Shown one piece after another: positions 7,004-15,616 of a stretch of DNA of 64,000 bases (its first letter is position 1; every line of letters begins with the position of its first letter). The position numbers and the translations under genes were made by a program. The notes beneath the pieces were generated by a model, which made no database searches, was not told the origin of the DNA, and worked only from the letters and a program-made list of their open reading frames with translations. The DNA comes from Paractinoplanes pyxinae (lineage in GTDB: Bacteria; Actinomycetota; Actinomycetes; Mycobacteriales; Micromonosporaceae), in NCBI RefSeq assembly GCF_026626335.1, contig NZ_JAPNTZ010000029.1, forward strand, positions 1 through 64,000, read 5' to 3'.

Positions 7004-8560
7004 ATGAAACGGACAGCCAAACGCGCCTGGGCCGCGCTGGCGACGGGAGCCGCGGGTGCGGCGATCGTCATCGCGCTGCCCCTCCCCCAGGCCAGCGCGG
7101 CGGCGGTCGGCACGGCCGACGGCTACGCGAGCAGCAACGGCGGCACGACCGGGGGCAACGGCGGCACCACCGTACGAGCGACCACCGGCACCCAGATCCA
7201 CCAGGCGCTGTGCAGCCGGGCCAGCAGCAGCACCCCGATCACCATCGAGGTGTCCGGCACGATCAACCACGGCAACACGACGAAGGTCTCGGGCGACAGC
7301 TGCAACACGGCGGCCGACAAGATCGAGCTCAAGGAGATCAGCAACGTCACGATCATCGGGGTCGGCGGCGGCGCGGTCTTCGACCAGCTCGGCATCCACA
7401 TCCGGGACTCGCGCAACATCATCATCCAGAACGTGACCGTGCGGAACGTCAAGAAGTCGGGCTCGCCCACCTCCAACGGCGGCGACGCCATCGGCATGGA
7501 GAGCACCGTCCGCAACGTCTGGGTCGACCACGTCACGCTCGAGGCGAGCGGCGGCGAGTCGGAGGGCTTCGACGGCCTGTTCGACATGAAGGACGACACC
7601 CAGTACGTCACCTTGTCGTACAGCATCCTGCGGAACTCGGGCCGGGGCGGGCTCATCGGTTCCAGCGAGAGCGACACCGGCAACAGCTTCATCACGTTCC
7701 ACCACAACCGCTACGAGAACATCGATTCCCGTACGCCGTTGCTGCGCGGCGGCATCGCGCACATCTACAACAACTACTACTACCAACTGCACGAATCCGG
7801 CATCAACTCGCGGGCCGGCGCGCGGGCCAAGGTCGAGAACAACTACTTCGAGGACTCGAAGGACGTGCTCGGCACGTTCTACACCGACGCGGCCGGCTAC
7901 TGGCAGGTGGCGGGCAACGTGCTCGACAACGTGACCTGGTCGAGCCCCGGCACCGACAACAAGCCGGCCGGTCCCAACCTGACCTCGACCACCAGCGTGA
8001 GCGTCCCCTACTCGTACCGGCTGGACGGCGGTTCCTGCGTGCCCGGCGTCGTGCGGCAGACGGCCGGCGCCAACACCGGCATCCGTACGTCGAACGGCAG
8101 CTGCTCGACAACCGGCCCCCAGCCGACCACCCCCAACCCCACGACGCCCAACCCGACGACGCCGAACCCGACCACCCCGCCCCCCACCCAGCCCAGCGGC
8201 ACGAACCTGAGCCTGACCGGCGGCGCGGACGGCTCGAGCAAGGCCAGCGGCACGAGCTACGGCAACGTCAAGGACGGCAACCTCAGCACGTACTGGTCCC
8301 CGAGCAGCGCCACCGGTTCGATCTCGATCAAGTGGAGCGCCGCCACCACCGTCTCGCGCATCACCATCCGCGAAGCCTCGGGCGGCGGCTCGATCACCGC
8401 GTACCGCGTGCTGAACGCCGACACCGGCGCGGTGCTGAAGACAGGCAGCGGCTCGGGCGCGATCAGCTTCGCCGCAACCTCACTGAAGAAGGTCACCTTC
8501 GAAATCACCGGCGCCAGTTCCGCCCCGCGCATCGCCGAGTTCGAGACGTACGCCTCCTGA
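7004..8560 (+). CDS. Secreted pectate lyase (PL1) with C-terminal discoidin-like carbohydrate-binding module
   Basis: This 518-aa extracellular enzyme has a Sec signal peptide at residues 1-33 (MKRTAKRAW, hydrophobic core, QASAAA). A parallel beta-helix PL1 domain spans about 40-345: RNIIIQNVTVRNV, NVWVDHVTLE, DGLFDMKDDTQYVT and the catalytic-Arg region NIDSRTPLLRGG. Residues about 370-395 are a TTPNP-repeat linker. The last ~120 residues form a discoidin/CBM32-like sandwich (SKASGTSYGNVKDGN, TYWSPSS). It cleaves polygalacturonate by calcium-dependent beta-elimination. The start ATG 7004 has AAGGAGCG upstream. Two LacI-type operators precede it and a hairpin follows. Confidence 0.9.
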   Translation: MKRTAKRAWAALATGAAGAAIVIALPLPQASAAAVGTADGYASSNGGTTGGNGGTTVRATTGTQIHQALCSRASSSTPITIEVSGTINHGNTTKVSGDSCNTAADKIELKEISNVTIIGVGGGAVFDQLGIHIRDSRNIIIQNVTVRNVKKSGSPTSNGGDAIGMESTVRNVWVDHVTLEASGGESEGFDGLFDMKDDTQYVTLSYSILRNSGRGGLIGSSESDTGNSFITFHHNRYENIDSRTPLLRGGIAHIYNNYYYQLHESGINSRAGARAKVENNYFEDSKDVLGTFYTDAAGYWQVAGNVLDNVTWSSPGTDNKPAGPNLTSTTSVSVPYSYRLDGGSCVPGVVRQTAGANTGIRTSNGSCSTTGPQPTTPNPTTPNPTTPNPTTPPPTQPSGTNLSLTGGADGSSKASGTSYGNVKDGNLSTYWSPSSATGSISIKWSAATTVSRITIREASGGGSITAYRVLNADTGAVLKTGSGSGAISFAATSLKKVTFEITGASSAPRIAEFETYAS

Positions 8561-8569
8561 CCCGGCCGA

Positions 8570-8590
8570 GACGCGTGCCCATCACGCGTC
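8570..8590 (+). terminator. Hairpin terminator after pectate lyase
   Basis: GACGCGTG-CCCAT-CACGCGTC is a perfect 8-bp stem with a 5-nt loop, starting 10 bp after the stop codon of the pectate lyase. No T tract follows. Confidence 0.7.
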
Positions 8591-8607
8591 CTGCACGGCC
8601 GTAACAG

Positions 8608-9200
8608 TCGCCGCCCTCATCGCCGCCCACACGGCGACGAGGGCGGCGACGCTTTTGGCGACACTCGGCCGCCACGCCGCCGCGGAGCATCCAGAAAGCG
8701 CCGACCGCCCGGCGACGACGGCCGCAACCCGGCTCGCGAACCGATCCCCGCGTCGCCGCGGATCACGCATAGGTGCCGAACGCCCGCAACGACGGCAGTA
8801 GCGCGACTCACGAAACCGGTCACCCCGCCTCCGCGAACCACTTAACGCCCCGCGACAAAAGACGGCGACACGGCCCGCGAAACCGCTCCTTGCGCCGGCG
8901 CGCGGATCACGCAGGAGATCCGAACGCCCCGCAACGACGACAGCAGCGCGACTCACGAAACCGCTCGCCACGCCAGCACGGATCATGTGGAAGCGCCAAA
9001 CGCGCCGCGACGAAAGCGGCGACACCGCCCACAAAGCCGGCCGCCACGCCGACACGAATCATGCAGACGTGCCGAACGCCCGGCGACGAGACAGCGACAC
9101 GGCCCGCGAACCGCGCCGGCGCGGGGCATGCAGAGTGCCGATACGCGTACCCGCGACCTGTGTGGCCGTGGTCGCCGCCTTCGCGAATCCGGTTGCCGCG
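8608..9200. repeat. 76-bp degenerate tandem repeat array, six to seven copies, no gene
   Basis: The 668-bp space between the pectate lyase and the methyltransferase is almost entirely an imperfect tandem array. Units begin with GGATCAYGCA or close variants at 8684, 8760, 8836 (69 bp to the next), 8904, 8980, 9056 and about 9123. Each continues with (C)CGAACGCCC, GCGACGACGGC, ACTCACGAAACCG and CGCCACGCC. Copies are diverged and contiguous with no unique spacers, so it is not a CRISPR array. I see no convincing gene in it. Confidence 0.8.
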
Positions 9201-9228
9201 CCGGCGCGGGGCGTGTTGGGGTGCCGGA

Positions 9229-9948
9229 ATGGATTGGGTGAAGGACTTCTATTCGCAAACCGGGACCTGGTGGGGCCCGGCCGAGTCGAAAACGAGCGAG
9301 CGCGACCATCAGCGCGTGGCCAAGGTGCACGCCCAAGCGGGTGACGGTCCGTGGCGGATCCTCGAGCTGGGCTCCGGCTACGGCACGACGGCCGCGGCGC
9401 TGGCGACGGCCGGGCACACGGTCACAGCCGTCGAACTGAGCGATCGCGTGCGTTTCCAAACCCCGGCCGAGCGTTTGACGGTGCTCAACGAGGACTTCTA
9501 CACCGTCCGCCTGCGTCAGGAGTTCGACATCGTCTGCTACTTCAACGGTTTCGGCATAGGTAGCGACCCTGACCAGCGACGCCTCCTGACCCGGATCGCC
9601 GCCGAGTGGCTACGCCCCGGCGGAGTCGCGCTGATCGACGTCTACAACCCCTTCACCTGGAACTCCTGGCACGGCGACGAGGAACACCGCCACCCCGACC
9701 CGTCGCAGGGCTACGCGTACGAGCTGCACGAACGAACCACCTTCGACCCGGTGACCTGCACCGCGACCGACACCTGGTGGCCCGCCGACCGCCCCCACGA
9801 GGCGATCAGCCAGAAACTGCGCTGCTACACCCCCGCCGACCTGACGCTGCTGCTGGAAGGCACCGGCCTGCGCCTGGACAAGATCGACCCCACCAACCTG
9901 CGCGACGAGTACGAATACCTGGCAGTGCTGCGCCCCGTCACCCGCTAG
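9229..9948 (+). CDS. Class I SAM-dependent methyltransferase
   Basis: This 239-aa protein has the Rossmann methyltransferase fold. Motif I LELGSGYGTTAAALA is at about residues 41-55, followed by the acidic VTAVELSD end of strand 2 and PGGVALIDVYNPF at motif III. The methyl acceptor is unknown. I start at ATG 9229 because the protein then begins MDWVKDFYSQTGTWWGP, typical of this subfamily, while the longer upstream frame is repeat array. The array immediately upstream leaves little space for a normal promoter. Confidence 0.75.
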   Translation: MDWVKDFYSQTGTWWGPAESKTSERDHQRVAKVHAQAGDGPWRILELGSGYGTTAAALATAGHTVTAVELSDRVRFQTPAERLTVLNEDFYTVRLRQEFDIVCYFNGFGIGSDPDQRRLLTRIAAEWLRPGGVALIDVYNPFTWNSWHGDEEHRHPDPSQGYAYELHERTTFDPVTCTATDTWWPADRPHEAISQKLRCYTPADLTLLLEGTGLRLDKIDPTNLRDEYEYLAVLRPVTR

Positions 9949-10019
9949 TCAGCACCTTGTCCAACGCCCATCAACTCAGTTGTGGATAACCACGTCATGT
10001 TGCTCGACTAGATGGCTAC

Positions 10020-10035
10020 ATATTGACGTCAATAT
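10020..10035. promoter_or_regulatory. Perfect 16-bp AT-rich palindrome at the 3' end of the MarR gene
   Basis: ATATTGACGTCAATAT is a perfect 16-bp palindrome only 4 bp beyond the marR stop. A second TTGA...TCAA dyad (TTGATTCAGTCAA, 10035-10047) runs into the last codons. Such AT-rich symmetry is conspicuous in this GC-rich DNA. It lacks a loop, so an operator is more likely than a terminator. Confidence 0.35.
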
Positions 10036-10039
10036 TGAT

Positions 10040-10498
10040 TCAGTCAACATGAACCCCAGCCGCCCCATCACCGGCCAGCACCTTCTCCAGTGCGCGCGCC
10101 ACGGTCGCCGCTTCGTCGGGCGACATGCGTGAGGTGAAGTACTGCTCGATCGCGCCCAGGTAGATCGGTGCGGCGGCTCGGAGGCGTTTGCGGCCGGCGT
10201 CGGTGATGAGAGCGTACGCCGACCGCTTGTCGTCGGGGTTGGACTCGCGGGTGACCAGGCCGGCCGCCACCAGCTGGTCGACGACCCGGCTGGCCCGGGT
10301 GCGGCTGACCACGGCCACATCACCCAGCTCGCCCATGCTGAGCCGGCGGCCGGGCGCGGCGTTCAGCTCGAGCAGCACGTCGTACCAGGTCAGCGGCAGG
10401 CCGCACTTGACCTGCAGCTCCTTGTCCATCCGCGGGACCAGGGCCGCATGTACGCGCAGCAGAGCCGCCCACGCCGCGGTGTCGTTGGTGTCGCCCAT
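10040..10498 (-). CDS. MarR-family transcriptional regulator
   Basis: This is a 152-aa winged-helix repressor. The recognition segment reads SMGELGDVAVVSRTRASRVV around residues 54-73. The wing contains TRESNPDDKRSAYALIT, the near-invariant DxR signature of MarR proteins. MarR repressors usually answer to phenolics, quinones or oxidants. It is divergent from an FMN azoreductase, and two identical palindromes lie between them, so it very probably controls that gene and itself. ATG 10498 is preferred over the adjacent GTG 10501. Confidence 0.85.
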   Translation of the reverse strand: MGDTNDTAAWAALLRVHAALVPRMDKELQVKCGLPLTWYDVLLELNAAPGRRLSMGELGDVAVVSRTRASRVVDQLVAAGLVTRESNPDDKRSAYALITDAGRKRLRAAAPIYLGAIEQYFTSRMSPDEAATVARALEKVLAGDGAAGVHVD

Positions 10499-10521
10499 CA
10501 CCCCACCCTATCCAACTCTTG

Positions 10522-10535
10522 TGCGTGCGCACGCA
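10522..10535. promoter_or_regulatory. MarR operator candidate 1
   Basis: TGCGTGCGCACGCA is a perfect 14-bp palindrome and the first of two identical copies in the 94-bp space between marR and the azoreductase. A TTGTGC -35-like element overlaps its left edge. Confidence 0.55.
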
Positions 10536-10549
10536 TCAGAGTAAGAATG

Positions 10550-10563
10550 TGCGTGCGCACGCA
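10550..10563. promoter_or_regulatory. MarR operator candidate 2
   Basis: This is a second identical TGCGTGCGCACGCA, exactly 28 bp from the first. It lies just downstream of a -10-like TAAGAAT (10542-10548). Occupancy of both sites would cover the azoreductase promoter and the marR promoter. Confidence 0.55.
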
Positions 10564-10592
10564 TTTTCCAACGACTCGAAGGACATCCAGCC

Positions 10593-11237
10593 ATGAACAA
10601 GGTCCTGCACATCTCCGCCTCTCCCCGCGGCCCGCGCTCCGAGTCCCGCGCGATCGCGACCACGTTCCTCGACACGCTTCGCGAGGTCTCCCCCGAGACG
10701 CCGATCGAGGAGTACGACCTGTGGGACGGCACGCTTCCCGCCTTCGGACCCGACGCGGCGGCGGCCAAGATGTCCGTCTTCGCCGGTGAGGAACCGCAGG
10801 GCGCGGCCGCCGAGGCCTGGCAGGCGGCGATCGACACCTTCCGCCGCTTCGATACCGCCGACCGATACGTGTTCAGCGTGCCGATGTGGAACGCCGGAGT
10901 TCCGTACATTCTGAAGCAGTTCATCGACGTGGTGAGCCAGCCCGGCCTGGTCTTCGGCTTCGACCCGGCCGCCGGCTACCGCGGCCTGCTGCAGGGCAAG
11001 CGCGCCGCCGTGATTTACACCAGCGCCGTCTACGGCCCCGAGCGCGGCCCCGCCTTCGGCGCCGACTTCCAGGCCCCGTACGTCGAGGACTGGCTGCGCT
11101 GGGCCGGCGTCCACGACATCCGCAGCATCCACTTCCGCCCGAACCTGGCCACCGCCGACGCCGAAACCGGCCGCCGCGCCGCCCACGCCGAGGCCCGCGA
11201 CGTGGCGAAACTCTTCCTGCAAGGAGAAGACAAATGA
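10593..11237 (+). CDS. azoR: FMN-dependent NADH azoreductase / quinone reductase
   Basis: This 214-aa flavodoxin-fold enzyme of the AzoR family opens with NKVLHISASPRGPRSESRAIA, the phosphate-binding loop. It contains VFSVPMWNAGVPYILKQFIDVV, the standard FMN-contact region, and a TSAVYGPERGPAFGADFQ loop. It performs two-electron reduction of quinones and azo compounds with NADH, protecting against thiol-reactive quinones. It is divergent from a MarR repressor with twin palindromes between them. It overlaps the next gene by ATGA, so the two are one operon. Confidence 0.9.
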   Translation: MNKVLHISASPRGPRSESRAIATTFLDTLREVSPETPIEEYDLWDGTLPAFGPDAAAAKMSVFAGEEPQGAAAEAWQAAIDTFRRFDTADRYVFSVPMWNAGVPYILKQFIDVVSQPGLVFGFDPAAGYRGLLQGKRAAVIYTSAVYGPERGPAFGADFQAPYVEDWLRWAGVHDIRSIHFRPNLATADAETGRRAAHAEARDVAKLFLQGEDK

Positions 11238-12046
11238 GAATCGGCCTGTGGGCCCTCCCCACCTACGGCGCGCTCCTCGGCCTGAGCACGCTCACCCACC
11301 AACCCTCGGTAGACGACTTCGACGCCTACGCGCGCTACGTCACCTCCGACACTTTCCTGCTGAGCCATCTGGGCGCCAGCGTCTTCGGCGCCGCCCTGGC
11401 CATAGTCGGCGCCACCGCCGTCGCCGCTCACCTCCCTCGAAAAGATGGGGCCGCGCATCTGCCGGGCGAGAGCGGCACCGCGGCCGAGGCCTCGCATCTG
11501 TTGGGCGGGCGCGGTGCAGTCATCGGGCTGGCACTCACGACAATCGCCAACGTGTTCATGGCCGCTGCTTTCGGGGCCGCCGCCTTCGTCCAGCCCGGCA
11601 TCGGCCGCGCCCACCTCGCCGGCGTCCCCGGCATGGCCGCGATCAACGCCGACACTGCGTACGGCCCGGCCTTCTTCGTCACCGCCCTGTCCGCATCGTT
11701 CCTGCTCATGGTGGCCGCGATCGTGTTCGGCACCGCCATCGCCCGATCCGACCGGCGCCTGCGGTGGTACGGGATCGCCTACGCGGCCCTGATCCCGCTC
11801 TTCGTTCTCACCGGCCACCTGGCGCAGGCCGCCCAGCCGTTCATGGGCTTCGCCTTCGCCGCCGCGACTGCCGCACTCGCCCTCGCGCTCCCCCGAACGA
11901 CGCCCAGCGAACGCGCAGCCACCGACCGCGCAGGGGGCGAACCAAACGCTCACCAATCGCGCAACTGCCGACCGCTGAGCGATCAACGCGCAACAGAACG
12001 TCAACGCGCAAACGTCGATGCGCGAACGCACACCAGGCGACACTGA
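11234..12046 (+). CDS. Multi-pass membrane protein of unknown function
   Basis: This 270-aa protein has about five or six hydrophobic helices: residues 3-18, 38-58, ~95-115, ~140-165, ~175-195 and 200-215. It starts 4 bp inside the end of the azoreductase (ATGA), so it is translationally coupled to quinone detoxification. I do not recognise the family. A cytosolic loop holds three degenerate copies of A(A/S)HL(P/L)xxxG around residues 64-95. The last ~40 residues (from GGEPNAHQS on) are encoded by the start of the 58-bp repeat array and look like a repeat-derived tail. Confidence 0.6.
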   Translation: MRIGLWALPTYGALLGLSTLTHQPSVDDFDAYARYVTSDTFLLSHLGASVFGAALAIVGATAVAAHLPRKDGAAHLPGESGTAAEASHLLGGRGAVIGLALTTIANVFMAAAFGAAAFVQPGIGRAHLAGVPGMAAINADTAYGPAFFVTALSASFLLMVAAIVFGTAIARSDRRLRWYGIAYAALIPLFVLTGHLAQAAQPFMGFAFAAATAALALALPRTTPSERAATDRAGGEPNAHQSRNCRPLSDQRATERQRANVDARTHTRRH

Positions 12047-12300
12047 ACGCGCGAACGTTCAACGCGCAGCCGTCGATGCGCGAACGCACACCAGGCGACA
12101 CTGAACGCGCGAACGTTCAACGCGCAGCCGTCGATGCGCGAACGCACACCAGGCGACGCTCAACGCGCAAACGTCCAACGCGCAGCCCTCAATGCGCGAG
12201 TGCGCACTGGGCGACGCTAAACGTGTAAGACGTCCAACGTGCAGCTGTCGAATGCGCGAACGCGCACCAAGCGACGCTGAACGTGCAATCGGCGAACGTG
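12004..12300. repeat. 58-bp tandem repeat array, five copies
   Basis: Units with GTCGATGCGCGAACGCACACC begin near 12014, 12072, 12130, 12188 and 12246, all 58 bp apart. The first three are nearly identical and the last two are eroded. The array begins inside the 3' end of the membrane-protein gene and fills most of the 426-bp space before the LAL regulator. The remaining part (about 12300-12472) shows no gene and must contain the LAL promoter. Confidence 0.85.
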
Positions 12301-12472
12301 CAGCCGGCCAGCGGCGGAGGCGCGGTGCTGACATCGGCGGCTGTGCGGGCCTAGGGTGGGAGCGTCCCGTGCCCTTGCGCCGAGCTGACCCGGGCTTTCC
12401 CCTGGCGCGAGAGATCTCTCCGGTGGGTGAGGCTGTGGTGCGGGGCAGGCGGGCGCGGTGGGGGGATCATCG

Positions 12473-15400
12473 ATGGACGGCAACGGGCTTCTGGGGCGGC
12501 GGCACGAGAGCAAGACGCTGGTCAGCCTGGTCAACACGGTTCGCGGCGGGGACAGCCAGGTGCTGGTTCTTCGCGGCGAGGCCGGCATCGGCAAGACGGC
12601 GCTGCTCGATCATTTGACTGCCGTTGCCTCCGGGTTCCGGGTAGCTCGGGCCTCGGGAGTCGAGTCCGAGATGGAACTGCCGTTCGCGGCCCTGCATCAG
12701 CTGTGCGGGCCGCATCTGGACCGGCTCGACGCGTTGCCCCAGCGGCAGCAGGCGGCGCTGGGCACCGCGTTCCGGCTGCGGTCGGGCAGCCCGCCCGATC
12801 CGTTCGTGGTCGGCCTGGCCACGCTCACGCTGCTGAGCCAGGTCGCCGACGAGCAGCCACTGATCTGCGTGATCGACGACGCCCAGTGGCTCGACCAGGC
12901 CTCGGCGCAGGCCCTCGAGTTCGTGGCCCGGCGGCTGGCGGCCGAACCGGTCGGGCTCGTTCTCGCCGTCCGCGACGAACTTCTGTTCGACGGGCTGCCG
13001 GGACTCGGCGTCCGGGGCTTGAGCGATGACGACGCGGCGGCGCTGCTCGACTCGGCGGCGCCGGGCGGGCTCGACCCGCGGGTCCGGGAGCGGATCCTGG
13101 CCGAGTGCCGCGGCAACCCGCTCGCCCTGCTCGAGTTGCCGCGCGGGCTGTCCCGGGCCGAGCTGGCCTTCGGCGGCGCTACCGACACCGAGGCCACCCC
13201 GCTGGTGCACCGCCTGGAACGTGAGTTCGTGCGCCAGATCCGGACCTTCCCTTCCCGTACGCGTCGGTTGCTCCTGATCGCCGCGGCCGAGCCGGTCGGG
13301 GACGCCGAGCTGCTGTGGCTGGCCGCGGCTCGGCTGGGCATCGGCGCCGAGGCGGCGGCCGACGCCGAGCAGACCGGGCTTGTCTCCTTCCGCGACCGGG
13401 TCCGGTTCCGGCATCCGCTCGTACGGTCGGCGGTCTACCGATCGGCCGGGCTCGCCGAGCGGCGCGAAGCCCATCGAGCCCTGGCCGAGAGCACCGACCC
13501 CCGCGGCGACGCCGACCGCCGGGCCTGGCACCGGGCCCGCGCCGCCGTCGGTCCCGACGAGGATGTCGCCGCCGAGCTGGAACGTTGTGCCGACCGCGCG
13601 GCCACCCACGGCGGGATAGCCGCCGCGGCCGCCTTCCTCGACCAGGCCGCCGCGCTCACCCCCGACCCGGCCCGGCGCGTGCGGCGTTCACTGGACGCCG
13701 CCCAGGCCAAGGCCCACGCCGGCGCCTTCCCCGACGCGCTGGCGGTGCTGGCCATGGCCGAGTCGGGGCGGTTGAGTCCGGAGGATCAGGCCCGCGTCGA
13801 GCTGCTGCGCGCGCAGATCTCGTTCACCAGCGGCCGGGGCAACGTCGCGCTCCCCTTGCTGCTGGCGGCCGCGCGGCGCCTCGAACCGCTCGACCCGAGG
13901 CTGGCCCGCGACACCTACCTCGACGCGATGTCGGCCGCCCTGTTCGCCGGCCGTTTCGCCGCCGGCACCCGCGCCCGCCAGGTCGCCGAGGCAGTCCAGG
14001 CCGCCAACACCCAACTCCACCACACCGCCGACCCGGACCGAACCACCGCCTCGCACGCACGCGAGAGCACGCCCAACCAACAGATCGTCGCGGCACAAAC
14101 GGCCGCCGACGCACGACGAATCACCGACACCCATGCACGCGCCGCCGCCAGCAACCAACAGATCGCTGCGGCACAACGGGCCGCCGATGCCCACATCCAC
14201 CGGCCCGCCGACACACCACGAACCATCGACACCGACGTGCGCGAGGCCACCGGCAACCGACAGGTCGCCGAGGCACAAGGGGTCGCCGGCACCCACATTC
14301 ACCACACCACCGAGGCGGCCCAACCCGCCAACACCCCGACCCACCAAGCCACCCCGACGCGCGAAAGCACCATCAACCGCCAGATCGCCGAGGCACAACG
14401 GGCCGCCGAGACGATCCGAGCTGGGCAGAGCCACGGCTCCCGCAAGAACGACGCGCTGCTGGACGGCCTGGCCACCCTGTTCACCGACGGCTACCCGCCC
14501 GCCGCCACGGCTCTGCACAAAGCGGTCCACGCCTTCGCCACCGAAGAGCTCACCATGGAGGAGGCCTTACGGTCGGCCTGGCTGTCGATCGCCACCGCCT
14601 CAGCGCTGTGGAACGACGCCGACTGGGACGCCATCACCCGGCGCCATCTGAACTTTGCGCGCTCGTCCGGTGCCCTCAGCGCACTCCCGCTGGCCCTCGA
14701 CACCCGCATCGTGGTGCAGCTTTTCACCGGTGACCTGACGACGGCGGCCGCCCTGGTCGAGGAGCGAAGGTCGGTCGCCGAGGCGACCAGGAGCGGGCTG
14801 GCCCCGTACGGCGAAATTGGTCTTTGGGCGGTGCGGGGCCGAGCCGACCGGGCCGAGCCGATGATCCGGGCCTGCCTGGAGGACGTCACCGCCCGCGGCG
14901 AGGGCGTCGGCGTCAACATGACGCAGTGGGCGCGCGCCGTGCTGTGCAACGGGCTCGGCCGCTATCCCGAGGCCGTCGCCGCCGCCCGCGAGGCCGCCGC
15001 CGACCCGCTCGAGCTGGGTCTGCCGCAGTGGGCGCTGGCCGAGCTGATCGAGGCGGCGGTGCACAGCGGCGACCAATCCACTGCGGCAACAGCTCTCGAA
15101 CAGCTGTCCCCCATGGCCCGGGCGAGTGGCACCGATTGGGCGCTCGGCGTCGAAGCGAGCCGCCGGGCCTTACTGCACAAGGACGCGGACGCGCTGCACC
15201 GCGAGGCGATCGAACGGCTCGACCGTACGCTGGTCGGCTTCGAGGCTGCGCGGGCCCGGCTGCTGTACGGCGAGTGGCTGCGCCGCGAGGGCCGCCGGGT
15301 GGACGCCCGCACCCAGCTGCGGGAGGCCCACGAGGCGTTCGTCCGAATGGGGGCGGATGCGTTCGCCGGTCGTACGGGCCGGGAACTGCAAGCCACCGGC

Positions 15401-15616
15401 GAGACGATCCGCCGCCGCACGGTCGAGGCCCCCGGCAAACTCACCGCGCAGGAGGCCCACATCGCGCGCCTGGCCGCCGAGGGCCTGACCAACCCGGAGA
15501 TCGGCGCCGCGCTCTACATCAGCCCCCGCACGGTCGAGTGGCACCTGCGCCGCATCTATTCGAAGCTGGGCGTCGGCAACCGCCGCCGCCTGCGCCAAAC
15601 CCTGAACGCCGGCTAG
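12473..15616 (+). CDS. LAL-type LuxR transcriptional regulator with in-frame repeat insertion (LAL 1)
   Basis: This is a 1047-aa large ATP-binding LuxR regulator. Walker A is RGEAGIGKTALL (about residues 36-47) and Walker B is LICVIDDAQWLD. A helical TPR-like middle follows, and the C-terminal LuxR helix-turn-helix ends the protein (EAHIARLAAEGLTNPEIGAA, SPRTVEWHLRRIY). It is roughly 145-165 residues longer than its two neighbours of the same family because of a degenerate repeat at residues about 505-655. ATG 12473 is chosen over GTG 12458 for its GGGGGA ribosome site. Its stop shares a CTAG with the convergent LAL 2. Ligand and targets are unknown. Confidence 0.85.
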   Translation: MDGNGLLGRRHESKTLVSLVNTVRGGDSQVLVLRGEAGIGKTALLDHLTAVASGFRVARASGVESEMELPFAALHQLCGPHLDRLDALPQRQQAALGTAFRLRSGSPPDPFVVGLATLTLLSQVADEQPLICVIDDAQWLDQASAQALEFVARRLAAEPVGLVLAVRDELLFDGLPGLGVRGLSDDDAAALLDSAAPGGLDPRVRERILAECRGNPLALLELPRGLSRAELAFGGATDTEATPLVHRLEREFVRQIRTFPSRTRRLLLIAAAEPVGDAELLWLAAARLGIGAEAAADAEQTGLVSFRDRVRFRHPLVRSAVYRSAGLAERREAHRALAESTDPRGDADRRAWHRARAAVGPDEDVAAELERCADRAATHGGIAAAAAFLDQAAALTPDPARRVRRSLDAAQAKAHAGAFPDALAVLAMAESGRLSPEDQARVELLRAQISFTSGRGNVALPLLLAAARRLEPLDPRLARDTYLDAMSAALFAGRFAAGTRARQVAEAVQAANTQLHHTADPDRTTASHARESTPNQQIVAAQTAADARRITDTHARAAASNQQIAAAQRAADAHIHRPADTPRTIDTDVREATGNRQVAEAQGVAGTHIHHTTEAAQPANTPTHQATPTRESTINRQIAEAQRAAETIRAGQSHGSRKNDALLDGLATLFTDGYPPAATALHKAVHAFATEELTMEEALRSAWLSIATASALWNDADWDAITRRHLNFARSSGALSALPLALDTRIVVQLFTGDLTTAAALVEERRSVAEATRSGLAPYGEIGLWAVRGRADRAEPMIRACLEDVTARGEGVGVNMTQWARAVLCNGLGRYPEAVAAAREAAADPLELGLPQWALAELIEAAVHSGDQSTAATALEQLSPMARASGTDWALGVEASRRALLHKDADALHREAIERLDRTLVGFEAARARLLYGEWLRREGRRVDARTQLREAHEAFVRMGADAFAGRTGRELQATGETIRRRTVEAPGKLTAQEAHIARLAAEGLTNPEIGAALYISPRTVEWHLRRIYSKLGVGNRRRLRQTLNAG
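13990..14440 (+). repeat. In-frame degenerate repeat expansion inside LAL 1
   Basis: The element CAACC(A/G)(A/C)CAG, encoding N(Q/R)Q, recurs at 14074, 14152, 14254 and 14374, at spacings of 78, 102 and 120 bp, all multiples of three. The peptide reads NQQIVAAQTAADA, NQQIAAAQRAADA, NRQVAEAQGVAGT and NRQIAEAQRAAET, each followed by a Thr/His/Pro-rich tail. The two paralogous LAL genes next door have only a short link at this place. Confidence 0.8.

Noticed and set aside
8608..9200. Possible CRISPR array from regularly spaced repeats
   Set aside because: The 76-bp units are contiguous, diverged and lack unique spacers; no cas genes are present. The 48-bp and 58-bp arrays fail for the same reasons.
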